NCBI GenBank assembly: GCA_023078555.1
Contig: CM041199.1
Coordinates: 3,282,513-3,346,512 of the forward strand
Direction of reading: 5' to 3'
Source of the DNA: Ulva prolifera
Taxonomy: Eukaryota > Chlorophyta > Ulvophyceae > Ulvales > Ulvaceae
Length of the DNA: 64,000 nt
The position numbers were made by a program, and so were the translations under genes. Of the stretch, positions 22,737 through 33,899 are shown piece by piece (positions within the stretch are counted from its first letter, which is position 1; each line of letters begins with the position of its first letter). The notes beneath the pieces are model-generated. The model was not told the origin of the DNA. It saw only the letters and a program-made list of their open reading frames with translations, and ran no database searches.

Positions 22737-25189
22737 CTACAGGCAGGCCTCGATGTTGTACACATCTGGCAGCTCGTCCATCAGGTCGCTGCGGAAGTTG
22801 GTCGTGCCGGGGCCGCGGCGGTACAGCAGCGTGACGCGGCGGCCAAAGTCGCCGCCGAAGCCGGAGCCGCCCAGCGCGAAGCCGATGCAGCCGCCGAGGC
22901 GGTCGCGGTTCAGGCGGCATGCGTTGATGGCGGCGGTGAGGGTGTAGTCCGCGGGTGAGGCCGCAAAGTCGCGGAGATCGGCCTCGGCGGACATCTGGTG
23001 GAAGAGGCGGTCGTCGTCAAGGAGGGGGTTCACCACCCGCACCTCCCGCGTCGCCGGGTCGCACACTGCACAGATCTCACAGTCGGCCAAAGGATGTGTG
23101 CCGAGGCACCGCATGTAAAGAAGAGTAAACTTAAATTACTGAGCCGTATCCTGTAAGGACATTGACAACTCTGAACGGAACCACATATGCCCAATGTTCT
23201 GCATTGAACCAGATACAGCAACAGGCTTTGGACCCGAGCAGGGCCGATGCTGGTGTACCTGCTTTGTGTACGGGGACATCTTCCCGTGACCTGACACATG
23301 GTAGTGGATGATGCATTGGACTGACCACATGGCGGAGAGCACGCAAGAGATGGGCAGTGACTTGCAGGCACTAGTATACTGCCCGTTGTCATAATGTGCA
23401 GAGGATGGTGGTAGCTGCCCGTTATCACTACGTGGCATGGGAACGGCGGACCAAGGCGCTGCCCGTGAGCCGATGGCGGCGCGAGCAAGAGGTCAGTGCT
23501 ACTCGCCGTGATGCAGCCACAGTGAGAGCCCGGAGGCTGTCTGCATGAGCGGTGTGTAACCTGCCAGCACCACCGCAGAAGCCACCGCTTAATGCTAGTC
23601 TGGTGACACAAGCTACACCAAAGGTTGGAGAGTTCCTCGCCATGTCAGCCTGTGACTGGGCCAGGTGTAGCTTAGACAAGGGCAGGGCACGACAGGTATA
23701 CACCGGCTTCATAAACGGCACAAGTGTGCGTGTGGGTGCATGCATAAAGGGTGTGCTGGGTGGGGGGGAGCGTACGAGGTCCTGGCAGGAAGCACTTGCT
23801 GAGGAACACTTCCGCATCAAAGAACGGCTGCAGGTCGCCTGCGGTGGTGAAGAGGTCCTTCCCGAACAGTGTGCAGCTGCATGGGCAGAAGGGCGATTAC
23901 GATAGTGGACACGAGCATGGCATGGAGGCTCACAGGAGCACGTGTGGGTGCGACCACCATGCAGACCGCCCGCCACCGGTTGCAAGTTGGCCACAGCGTC
24001 TCTACATCAAGTCAAGGACATGGGTTCGGCCAGCTGCGAATGAATGAGAAAACCAGTGTAGGTTTACTACGAGAATCTGCGGCAAGGGAGGTGGCACACT
24101 CTCCATCAGCTGTCTCGTCAAAGGCAAAGCATGCGTCGTTTGCTTGGCATTCTTCCACGCATGTTGAGTCCTGCTCGGCCAGGTCACCGCCGTCGAAGTA
24201 GGCGATCTCAATGTCGTCATTGTCCGTGAATCGGCCAGCTGACAAGCCACTCAAGGTGGCGGTGATGGGCACTGTCGGGTCACATGCTGGGGAATCTGCA
24301 CGCCAACTGACTTCAAGACAAGTCTGCCAATGCCACGGGCGCACGTCCCGTCGTGGTGCCACTACCCCTGTGCTTGGCAAGAAGAATGATTGAGTTATGT
24401 GCTCCAACTGGCTTCGAGAAGGCATTGACTTCCTCGTGAAGGGCGGCAACAACTACTACAGCCCACTGCTTGAGCCCAGGGGACATTTCCAGTGCAGCTG
24501 TGGTGATGATATCTTGGACCATCTGAGAGTGCTGCAAATCCATGCAACTCGCAAAATGATGATCACAAGGACTCAAAGGTGTCGACACATGTGATCAGGC
24601 AACAAGTGGACTGACAGAGGCGAACCTGTGCAAGTCAGAATGGCTCCGTCCCAGCTTGCAGGAATGTCGCGAGACTTGGGCCGGCATTGGCTGAATTTGG
24701 ATGTCTTTTGCACACAGTGGTCTTCGTCACTGCAGCAAGACCGCATCGTTCCAGATGCTATCCCTTCGCCAGCGCACTTCTTCCATCTCGCGACGCATGA
24801 TCCAGCGCAGACCAAGTCTTGACCTGCACAGATCAACGCATTGGAGCAGCCAAAGAAGGCGAAATGATACTGCCACAGCCAGGTAGCCAAGTACAACTAG
24901 TGATTTGTAATGGCTGTGACAGCGCCCGTGGTTGTGACGCCACGAATGCTTCGAGTGACTGTGCCGCACTGCAGGTGAGACATACAAGCGCTGATGTAAA
25001 TACAGATGGTAAAGAAGTGGAAGTATCGATGTGCTGCTTCATCGCGGGTACTTCCGGGCCGGACACAAAACGGTACTGAACGATCTCAGATCAAGCACAA
25101 GAGTTGACAGTGAACACATCGAGCGACAAAGCACCTGTCACCACATGCGCCAGCACTGCAGCAGCGCTGAGGAAGGCTGCGGTCTTCAT
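22737..25189 (-). CDS. Array gene 3: secreted CBM1-like/PAN-PAN protein
   Basis: Five exons: 25189-25135, 24823-24626, 24295-24100, 23876-23776 and 23065-22737; 292 residues. It has the same plan as array gene 2: signal peptide (MKTAAFLSAAAVLAHVVT), CBM1-like module at 20-84 with SKFSQC, PAN-like domain 1 at 86-183 (CVEECQANDACFAFDE, CTLFGKDLF, KCFLPGP) and PAN-like domain 2 at 185-292 ending NIEACL. A Gly/Phe insertion (GGSGFGGDFG) lengthens the second PAN-like domain relative to gene 2. Donors are GTGCTT, GTTCGC, GTGTGC and GTACGC, two of them off the GTGC consensus. Intron 4 (710 bp) carries an R1 repeat close to its 3' end. Confidence 0.9.
23115..23191 (+). repeat. R1 repeat in intron 4 of array gene 3
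   Basis: A unit of about 77 bp with ACTGAGCCGTATCCTGTAAG, GACATTGACAACTCTGAACG and a terminal CATATGCCC. It lies antisense to the gene, as in array gene 1. Confidence 0.8.
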
Positions 25190-25441
25190 CACGGGGCTGC
25201 CTATCTCGAATATATGAACTGCATACCATTTGTGATCAGTTCTGCCGCATGGTGTATCGGGAAGCGATCGGGTGCAAGCCCAGTGGGGCACTCCTGTCAC
25301 AACGGCATGATGGCAGGAAACACCTCAGATCGTCAGAAGCTCTATATGCTGAACGTGCTTTGGGAAGTTTCTGTTCGTATGTGTTATGTACAGGAACAGC
25401 GATCGCACAAACAAGCTTCGTATGTTGTTGTGATCGTCGCA

Positions 25442-25449
25442 TCTATACT
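25442..25449 (-). promoter_or_regulatory. TATA-like box of array gene 3
   Basis: GTATAGAT on the minus strand, about 255 bp before the ATG. Confidence 0.45.
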
Positions 25450-25533
25450 CTCCTTTTGTACAGAATTCTGAAGAGGCAGGTGCATTCATATTCGACTTGG
25501 GCACCCACACAGGAATTACGCATGCTTGGTCTG

Positions 25534-25579
25534 GCGATAAGACCTCGTTGTACAGGTCGCGATGCTCCGACTCGCACCG
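25534..25579. promoter_or_regulatory. Shared upstream block, array gene 3
   Basis: GCGATAAGACCTCGTTGTAC followed by GGTCGCGATGCTCCGACTCG, matching the array gene 2 block, about 85-135 bp before the TATA-like box. Confidence 0.6.
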
Positions 25580-27093
25580 TGCGTCACGGGGCAGCACTGC
25601 AAGGCCGAAGGTGTGCGTACGCTCCAGATCTGCAACCTCTGTTTCATTTGGAATGTTATGGGGGAACTGGCTTGGCTCTGATGTGGACCCGGCACTCACG
25701 CAGACGGTACTTCTGACAGCACGGCATAAGCCTGCTCGGCCAACCTCCGTGATCAACTGGCGATGCTGACTGGTCCTGATTGCTACATGTCAGCATTCCA
25801 CCCAGGCAGGCACAGATCATGGCGCCACTGCCGTGCACTATGACTCGAAGCTGAACATCTTGTGATCATGTACGAGCACGCGCCTGTGAGGCATTCACCA
25901 GGTCCATCAGCATCGCATCAAAGGCATGAGATCCACAGTCTTCGTTGCATGAGGCGCAGCGTTTGCAAATGGTATCACCAGCACACAAGTAGAGAACACA
26001 TGATGGTCACACATGTGTACAGAGCCCTTGTAACACACAGCGGGAAGCAGTTCCGCAACTGCATCGTCTCGTGGCAACCTGGGTCACCCTGCATGGTCAA
26101 ACCTATCACATTTCAGATCTTTCTGGGCCGGTCCTAGAGAGCGCTACAATCGGGTGTAAGCACACATCCAGCTCTTGTAGTTTTGCACACTTGGGCCAGA
26201 GGACCCATGCGACCTGAGCAGACGTGACTCAAGCCGGCACCGAACGTGGCATCACTCAACACACCGTGGCAACCAGTGGTACACCAGTGCCTGGACCTTA
26301 CAGTCGCCCGCGGCCGGTGCAGCATGTCCGTTGCGCCACAGCCATATATGACCACATTGCGGGAATGTGTGATCAAGCCTTGGCACATCCCCTGAACTGC
26401 GTGCTTGTGGATCTGTGTGGCCCATAAAGCACACTGCAGCGCCTGGTCTGGAACGTTCGTATTGAAACTCCTGACGTAGCAGATCACTTGGTGCACCAAC
26501 GGGCCGACCGGCTTGTGATCAGCATACACGCATCACATGCACGCATGATAGGGCTTCGGTCCCGATGCAATCGAGCACATGACCCTTCCTGGAGCGCCAT
26601 GACAAGTCTACAAAGTGGCCCAACACTGGTCGTCCACCATTCTTACACCATCGCATATTTCAGAGGTCGAGTCTTATCGAAGAGGCCCTTCGGATCGACT
26701 CAGCAGTAATCTGTAACAAAACCAGACCATGCTCTACAAGTACGGCATACCAGCTGATGTACATCCTTCTGTGACCGTGCCACCGTGACTGCCCTGCCAC
26801 ACACAGCGCATCACGCCGCCTCAACAGTACACCATCATCCCAAGGCCGCCAGAAGGGAGCCGAGTCGGATGCACACGCGCACATGCTTCACCCTCGCCGA
26901 TGTCTACTGCAACCCAGTAGTATCCCGTATGGACTGGTCCGCATGGGAGCGAACTGCCTAAACCAACAGACACTAGATGCATCGCTGACAGCGGACTGTC
27001 ACCACTAACTACCACACCCCACCCCCCCTTCCCACAAGTCGAGACCCTCCACGTACAAACACCAGCAGCAGCGGGAGAATGAGCCACGCCGAG

Positions 27094-30019
27094 CTACAGG
27101 CAGGCCTCGATGCTGTACACCTGTGGCCGCTCCGCGAGGAGGTCGCTGCGGTAGTCCGCCGTTGCCGGCCCCTCGGGGTACAGCAGCGTCACTTTTGGGC
27201 CGTCCCGGGGTGTCTCGGGTTCAATCGCAAAGCCGATGCAGCCGCCGGCGCGGCTGTCGCGGTTGAGGCGGCACGCGTTGATCGCGGCCGTGAGGGTGTA
27301 GTTCGCGGGGGTGACGAAGAAGTCGCGTTCGTCGCTCTCGGCGGCCATCTGGTGGAAGCCACCGACGGGAGCGATGGTGGAGTGGATGCGGCGCACCTCC
27401 CGCGTCGCCGGGTCGCACACTGCACGGCAGCAAATTTGTTTGCATCGCAGCAGGCAGACACGGACATTGAGCAAATCACGAGGCCTCCGGCCATCGCATG
27501 GCAAAGCAACCCATCAGACCGCCAGCATAGCAGTTGGGTACGTGCGAGCGCTGGGCGCAGGGGCTGTGGGGGGCCGTCATGCTGTGGGGGCGGCGCCGGA
27601 GCTGGCCCACACGCCCGGTTCATCAGCAGAACGCGCAAGCTGGGCCCACGTGTCGACCCGGCGCAGTTGAGGGCTCAGGTGCACGCGGTGCAGCAGGGAG
27701 TGGCGTATGCGGTGGCGTAGGTGCGCTCTCAGTCGCTCAGGTTCCATTGACGGACGGAATAGGGATGCGAGAAGAGTAAATGGCTACCAGAGCCGCCATG
27801 CATGATGCTGCTGCGCGTCTCGGGGTTGTGGGCGCTCAGAGGGCGCCCATGGCATGTATCATGTGCAGTATGGAAGGCGTGCCTGCGGGCTGAGCACCAA
27901 GCGGGTGCGAGTGGGTACCGAGAGACACGTGCACTCGATCATAGAGCATAGACGCCGTGATGATGGCGGGAGACAGTGCAGCAGCTGTGTAAGTGTTCCA
28001 GGGCAAAGCAAGCAAGGCAGGTAGCACCGCGAGCAACAACCAGGGGAACCGCACACCACGCAACAAGCCACACGCAGCACACACCCACGCAACGTCAGCA
28101 CCTGCGCCGGCCACAGCCACACAGCCACACACACGACCACACACACCTACAAACACACAGTGCAGCAGCTGGGCATGTGTTCCAGGGCAAATGTGGCGGA
28201 GGTGCACACTGCCTCCGAGCAACTGGTGACATGACACGGCATGTGGCTCTGTTGGTTCGGAGTTGCATGCCAACGTCCTCTTCAAGATACGGCTCAGTGA
28301 AATCAGATTTACTTGTCTGTACATTGCGCCCCAGACGTGGGGGCTCGAGCAGGAGTCAGTGGGCAGGGTGGGGGAGGGGCGTGGAGGCGCACGGGGCTCG
28401 GGGAGGAAGCACTTGGTGAGGAAGAGCTCGGCATCGAAGAACGGCTGCAGGTCGCCGATGGGCGTGAAGAGGTTCTTGCCAAAGAGTGTGCAGCTGCATG
28501 AGCACCGGATCGGGTTTGCGGAGAATGTCTATGCATACGGGCTGGCCTGTTCGGCAAGAGAGATAGGCTGGCCCCCGGACGGCTCTCAGTCACCGGATGC
28601 ATCGTGATTGGCGGTGACACAGCTATTTCAGCATGCATGTTGCGATACTGTTGGATCGTGGGATCCTGGATGATGTTGTGCCTGGTTGCGCGACTTGGCA
28701 CAATCGCTGGAGGTGTACGTGGCTTGCGTATTGTACAAAAAGGTTGTTGACACATGTGATTGCGGGCAATCAGCAGGGACGTACATGCCATGCACTGACT
28801 CCGCAATGCGAACAGTGTGCTTCTTGACCTGGGCATGAACGTGTTAATGCACACTGGTGTCTGAAGGGCCGGGCTGAAAGTGGACTGATCTCTATGCACA
28901 AAGGGGAGGGGGGCTGCGCACTCTCCATCGGCTGTGAGGTCAAAGGCGAAGCACTGGTCGTTTGCTTGGCACTCTGCCAGGCAGGTCGGGTTCACATCTT
29001 CGACAAAGAAGAAGTCCAGCTCAATGGCACTGTTTGCCGCATGCCTGTATGCCGACAACCCGCCCAGGCGTGCGCTGATAGTTGTTGGGTCACAGGCTGG
29101 AGCATCTGCATGAGGGCAATAGAGTTGGGGAAACTAAATACACAGGTTGCTGCTACATGAATTCTTAAGTGGTCCTGTGTTCCTGGGAAATTACGCAATC
29201 ACAGGTGCATTCACGTCCAGGATGCGCTCGAGGTGACTTCACATTCTCAGAACATCGTGAAATCTTCACAGGAGAGACCTTGCTCCGGCGATTGCGTAGC
29301 TGGCGGTTGCTGTGGTGCCTGTGTCTGGACGGCCTGGTCTCGCTTTCAAGCAGCAGATGGTTCATTCACTTTGCAAATCGATTGACGCCAGAGCTTTCTG
29401 CTTCTGGCCCACGTTCTTCGCGGCATCAGCTTGACCGGCAATCAAGGCCACACCTGTACAAGTCAGGACATCTCCACTCCAGGATGCAGGAATGCCCTGT
29501 GACTTTGGCCGGCACTGGCTGAACTTTGAGCTTTTCTGCACACAGTGATCGTTGCTGCTGCAGCATGGCCGCATCGTTCCGGGAGCAATCCCTTCGCCTG
29601 TGCATTTCTTCCAGGTCCCAACACAGGACCCGCTGCAGCCCAGCGCTTGTCCTGCACAGCTGCCCGCATTCAAGCCACCGTCTAGTTACACTCTGGACAG
29701 CCACTACGGAAGTTAAACCAGACCGGTTCGATGACTCGAAACACCGGTTCAGATGGCGCGTAAGGCAAAGATACAGCAGTTCACGGCAACGAGGATGCTC
29801 CTGCCAGATGCTACGAACATGTAACAATGCACCACTTCCATGCTATAAGCGTAGCTACTGGCATTCACCAGCTCGTTTGTTGCACACGTCTCTGGTTTGC
29901 TGGTCACCATATGCACGGCACCAATTCGCAAGCTGGGCACGAGCCAACGATGACGCACCTGACGCCACGTCAAGAAACACGGCAATCGCGGCACCGCTGA
30001 GAAGAATGGAAGTCTTCAT
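27094..30019 (-). CDS. Array gene 4: secreted CBM1-like/PAN-PAN protein
   Basis: Five exons: 30019-29959, 29651-29454, 29105-28922, 28493-28393 and 27419-27094; 289 residues. The signal peptide has 20 residues (MKTSILLSGAAIAVFLDVAS). The CBM1-like module at 22-86 starts QALGCSGSCVGTWKKC and ends SKFSQC...LTCT. PAN-like domain 1 at 88-181 is the shortest of the set in exon 3 (60 codons) and has CLAECQANDQCFAFD. PAN-like domain 2 at 183-289 ends SIEACL and contains PEGP where most copies have RRGPG. Donors are GTGCGT, GTGTGG, GTGCGC and GTGCGC. Intron 4 (973 bp) hosts both an R2 element (27973-28191) and an R1 fragment (28285-28317), making it the longest intron in the array. Confidence 0.9.
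27973..28191 (+). mobile_element. R2-related element, copy C, in intron 4 of gene 4
   Basis: A 35-bp direct repeat (27973-28007 and 28157-28191) matches at 32 of 35 positions, with ACAGTGCAGCAGCTG at its left end and GTGTTCCAGGGCAAA at its right. Between the repeats lie the family's AGCAAGGCAGGTAGCACCGC-type block and a CA-rich tail. It is more diverged than copies A, B and D. Confidence 0.65.
28285..28317 (-). repeat. R1 fragment in intron 4 of array gene 4
   Basis: Minus-strand AGTAAATCTGATTTCACTGA then GCCGTATC matches the first third of R1. It is sense to the gene. Confidence 0.65.
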
Positions 30020-30277
30020 TGATGGTCTGACCTGTATCAGCTGATATTGAATCCCTGCATCGCATTCGACACACATTTTTGGTCACGAACATGTGTGCTG
30101 GGTTGGCGTGCTTGTTGGGAGCCTGTCACATCTGCCAGGGGAGGTACCTAGACGCTTCAGTGCTTGCGAAAGTTTTTTGTGTACGTTGTTGTGCACGAGA
30201 CCTCAATATGTGCTATGTGCGTCTGTTCTCTTCGCATGTAATATCACGTTTTTGTTTGACGCTGCTCGCGTCCACGG

Positions 30278-30287
30278 CTTTTATACC
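30278..30287 (-). promoter_or_regulatory. TATA box of array gene 4
   Basis: GGTATAAAAG on the minus strand, about 260 bp before the ATG. It is the best TATA match in the array. Confidence 0.65.
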
Positions 30288-30370
30288 CGGTGGTAGGAAG
30301 ACAAGTTCCCTGAATCTGAGTATGTTCGATACTGTTGCTCGTATCAACATCGCTTGAAGCCGCATGGCTT

Positions 30371-30434
30371 GCGATAAGACATCGCTGCGCGGGTCGCGAT
30401 AGTGCGTGTCGTCAGTCTCACCCGACTCGCACCT
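30371..30434. promoter_or_regulatory. Shared upstream block, array gene 4
   Basis: GCGATAAGACATCGCTG, then GGGTCGCGAT, then CCCGACTCGCACC: the same elements and order as before genes 2 and 3, but with an insertion between them. Confidence 0.5.
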
Positions 30435-30889
30435 GCCCCTGCGGGCCGCGATGCCAGTGCCAAGGTCTGCATGTGGTCATCTCCATCAATTCCCGTTGAC
30501 AAGCTGGCAGATCCTTTTGCTTTGCACTCGCTCTGGGCCAGTTCCCGCCTACACAGGCGTTGAGGCGATGCCCGAGGTGTCTCAGTGAGTGCCTTATCCG
30601 TTCAGACCCCCTGCCACAGCAAGGCAAATGGCTCCTGAATGCAGTGGCCATTTTACTGAACTGCCGCATACAGATACCACCCCTGCCCTGCGCACATAAC
30701 CCCACATGGCGCAGCTCACATGTAACACTGCACGCTGAACTACAGAACGTGCGACCTCGATCACACGAGGCTTGATACCCCCCCTGGGAAGTTAACTGCG
30801 GTGCGCTATCAGGTGATCATGTGTCATTGTCAGCACAGGCAGAGTGAAAGCCGTGTGAGTACCTGCGTGCCAGGATGCCATCCATGGCT

Positions 30890-30931
30890 GTGGCTTTCAG
30901 CTGTGTACAGGACAGCTGTGTACAGGACGTG
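30890..30931. repeat. Short tandem repeat
   Basis: CAGCTGTGTACAGGA repeated twice, with a third partial copy. Confidence 0.8.
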
Positions 30932-31278
30932 TGTACCAGCGCCCGCGGCTTGTGCATGCTTTGGCCCTGGCACGCTGGCAGGTGACATTGCACTGGGGCT
31001 GCCCACATTGTGCGCAGGGGTCGACCGTGGGAAGAGGCTGTGGGAGGGAAATCGGAGGGGGTTGTGGTCTGGGGGCTGCCCCCCCCCGGCTTTGGAGGGG
31101 TGGGCCAGGGGTGGCCGGGCTGCCAGCTTGGGCCTCCGCGGCCGTGCGGGCGGAGGAGAATTGTCTGCGTGGACCCGAGGCACGTGTGTTTGGAGCATGT
31201 GAGATGGAAGGTGCGCGAAGTCGGCACCTCGCGCAGAAGGCGGATCAACCTGAAATCAGTTCTGCCGCCAAAGTTCAT

Positions 31279-31790
31279 ACAGAGTCTGGCATGTACAGGG
31301 ACTGCGGGGACAGCTTGAGCACCGCATCATCCCGGGTGCGATGCAGCGCGGGCCGGCGGGGCTGCGCGGCGATGCCAGGCTGTTGCTCTGGGTGTGGGGT
31401 GGGTGTGCTGTTGCTCTGGGTGGGTGTGCTGTTGCTCTGGGGGTGGGGTGGGGTTTGGGGCTGGGGCGGCCCCCGGCAATCGGGCGGCCAGAATGGGCGG
31501 CCTCGGGCAGCAGTGTGTTGGGCGCGGCCCTGTCGTACGGCGACAGGCGTTGAGGTGTTGGAGGCTGTGTGGGTGTGTGTTGGCCGTTGGGTTTGTGTGC
31601 GAGCGTGTGTGGGTGTGTGGGTCTGTGCTTGGCGGTCTGCGGATCTGTGTCGTTTGCTGAGGGCGTGATGGGTTTTCGGTACGTGGCGGGTGTGGCGTGC
31701 GTGGGTGTCTGGGTGTGTGCTTGGTCTGCTTGCTTCTTTCGCGGTGCTGCCCGCCTTGTCGCCTTTGTCCTTGTAACACACAGAGTCTGG
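31279..31790 (-). mobile_element. R2 dispersed element, copy D (long form)
   Basis: An insert of 490 bp (31290-31779) is bounded by the direct repeat ACAGAGTCTGG at 31279-31289 and 31780-31790; flanks extend the match imperfectly. Read on the minus strand it starts GTGTTACAAGGACAAAGGC and shares the first about 150 bp with copies A and B. It then continues into a tail not seen in them, with GTGCTGTTGCTCTGGGTGG-type repeats on the plus strand. It is probably the fullest copy, or a composite. Confidence 0.7.
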
Positions 31791-33335
31791 GATGCTGTGT
31801 CAGCGGCCTCTACCGTGCCCCCCTGCTCCAAACATCCGCTGCAGACTTGAACTAGGCCTACAGCCTGAGGTCGGCACGTCTTGCTTGGTGATCCATCCCA
31901 GAGATGCCTGTTTCCCGTGCTGCCGCCGGCCACAGACGATATTGAAGCCATGGTCTTGCAGGGCAGCTGTGAAGCTGGCTGCAGCACTGCCTGGATACGA
32001 TTTGTTTTGCACAACAGGAATCCGATCGTCTGTGCACTGTACCTGGCACCATTTTGAAGGCCTGCGAGCGTGTAAAGGTAATAATTGAACTGTGGCGGGC
32101 ATGCACAGGGCTGCACGTACTGGCAGTGGCCAGTGGTCAATTGACAGCCTGTTCTAGGACAAAATCCATCTTGACCAGTGTCCGGAAGCGTGTAACAGCA
32201 ACAGCAACCACGGCAGCCTCCAGGCACAGCCCCGGCGTCAGAGGAAGCACGTCTTGCTCAGGCGTGCTTAGCTATCCCTACATTGAGGGCCTGGTTAAGA
32301 CAAGAGTGTGTTTCTTTTGTTGTTTTTGGCTCTTTTGTGGTGATCGAGTCTACCATGTGCAGAGCAATGCCCATTCAACGGCTGCAGCATCATCACATCG
32401 CGGAGGACCAGCTGCTACATTACGGTTGTCTTCGCGACTTCTGTTGGATACCTGCACTGCCTGGTGTGTCGTGCCGTGCGTTGAACAGCCATTACATGGT
32501 CACGCTCCAGCTGCACGCGCTGTATGCTCTGCGCTAGATTGGACCTCTTGGCCATGACTAAATCAGTGTTGCTGCAGGGAGGCAATCTGCTCGCGGCGGG
32601 CAACGGTCAAGCGTGGCGCCATGGGGCGAGCGACGACTGCATCACCAGCGGGCACCCACGTCCTAGCACACACCATCCGCCACGCCACTCTCCGAAGCGA
32701 AAACGCAGCTGTGCTTTTGGCCGAGGCTGGCCGGCCATTGGCGTGAGCCTGGCAGGATCGGGTGGGACGTGTTTGAGGTCAAGATGTAGCTACCACACTC
32801 ACCTCCCGCCCTCGCCACGTGGTCTGATCGTTCTGACCAGTTCAGCCGGTCATATGTTGCAGCTGATGTGGGCGCATGCGTGCGGTGAGAGAATAGCGGC
32901 GACCACATCCCGACGGAGGTCCAGATTTGCGTTCAGCTGCAGGAAGAGCCAATGCGTGTTGAGTCACCAGGTGCGTCGCCGCACGCAGCAAGACGTGAAA
33001 TTGCACAGAGGGCATTCCTTTCTCTACACTCCAGTACGATGTAGTTTCTACATCACACGGTTCAAGCATACCAAGTTCACGCCCCACCGTCAGTCCTGGC
33101 ACACAGCGCTCGCACGTGTCGCGGACGAAGAGTTGAAAGCATAACGTAAATCTGATGCAGGCTTAGACAGAGGCCGGCCCTGTGTAATGCCGTGTTGTCC
33201 AGCTGCGCGTAGGGACACGCGAGTCTCAGGTCCTGTACATGCGTTGTGCGCGCTGTGTGCACGGGCACATGCCTGGCAAGCACTCATAGACACAAACACG
33301 CCTGCATATGCGTTTACGCCAGGTCGGGAAGGAGG

Positions 33336-33343
33336 TATATAAA
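33336..33343 (+). promoter_or_regulatory. TATA box of the acidic-tail gene
   Basis: TATATAAA lies about 100 bp before the GTGCGT donor of the inferred 5'-UTR intron of the gene at 33900. Confidence 0.65.
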
Positions 33344-33433
33344 GGCTCAGGCAGTCTGTGGACAGCAGAGTACAAGAGGCTGTCTCATTTTTCAACCTCG
33401 GAGTTCAAGCTGCAGTTGAGGATATCGATACAG

Positions 33434-33889
33434 GTGCGTCTTCCAGAACAGCTAAACTGGCATGCAGCCGCACCCGTCACCATGCGCTCGTTCATACGCG
33501 CAGCGCCGATCAGACCATGCGAGCCTCTATGATGTCGCCTGCAGCCATGGTCGGTGATTTCACAATTTGCATGACATCATATGTGATACATGTTGTGTGC
33601 ACCCAGTCGTCGACGGGCCTTCCTGTGGTATCTATATCGCTATTGCTATTGGAGACAGCATGCACATGCACACGACTGCGCAGGGCCAATGCAGCTGGTG
33701 GATAGCATACTAGTGATCAGTGCTGTAGTATCCCAAGCTAGCTCTAGAGCCTGGTCTTGTGTGCCACAGCAGCTGTCACGGAACAAGCTAATTAAAGCTA
33801 ATTTAAGCTCAGGATGTACATGTTGTGGAGTCACCTGTACTGCTCCTCGCGTGTGGGCGAGCACGAAAGGACATTCTTGATGCATGCAG
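33434..33889 (+). other. Inferred 5'-UTR intron of the acidic-tail gene
   Basis: The donor ACAG|GTGCGTC and acceptor CATGCAG|GAGACTG have the forms used by the array genes. The acceptor is ten bases before the ATG at 33900, and a TATA box sits upstream of the donor. Confidence 0.55.
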
Positions 33890-33899
33890 GAGACTGACC

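Larger units (their letters stand above)
25190..27093. other. Intergenic; promoter of gene 3
   Basis: No gene is supported beyond the promoter region. Confidence 0.5.
30020..33335. other. Intergenic with R2 copy D; possible stray exon
   Basis: The first about 400 bp are the promoter of array gene 4. R2 copy D fills 31279-31790. A minus-strand frame at about 31810-32020 (for example GRRQHGKQASLGWITKQDV) has coding-like codon use and an upstream TGCACAG, so it may be an exon of an unresolved gene, but I could not extend it. The 206-codon frame at 32524-33144 begins with ATG but shows no domain and is about what chance allows. Confidence 0.4.

Noticed and set aside
30931..31668. Plus-strand 245-codon frame
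   Set aside because: Starts at a non-ATG codon and extends into R2 copy D.
31256..32227. Minus-strand 323-codon frame
   Set aside because: It runs through R2 copy D, whose CA-rich repeats lack stops. The frame is repeat translation.
32524..33144. Plus-strand 206-codon frame with ATG
   Set aside because: No signal, domain, splice pattern or codon bias; length within chance for a window of this size.
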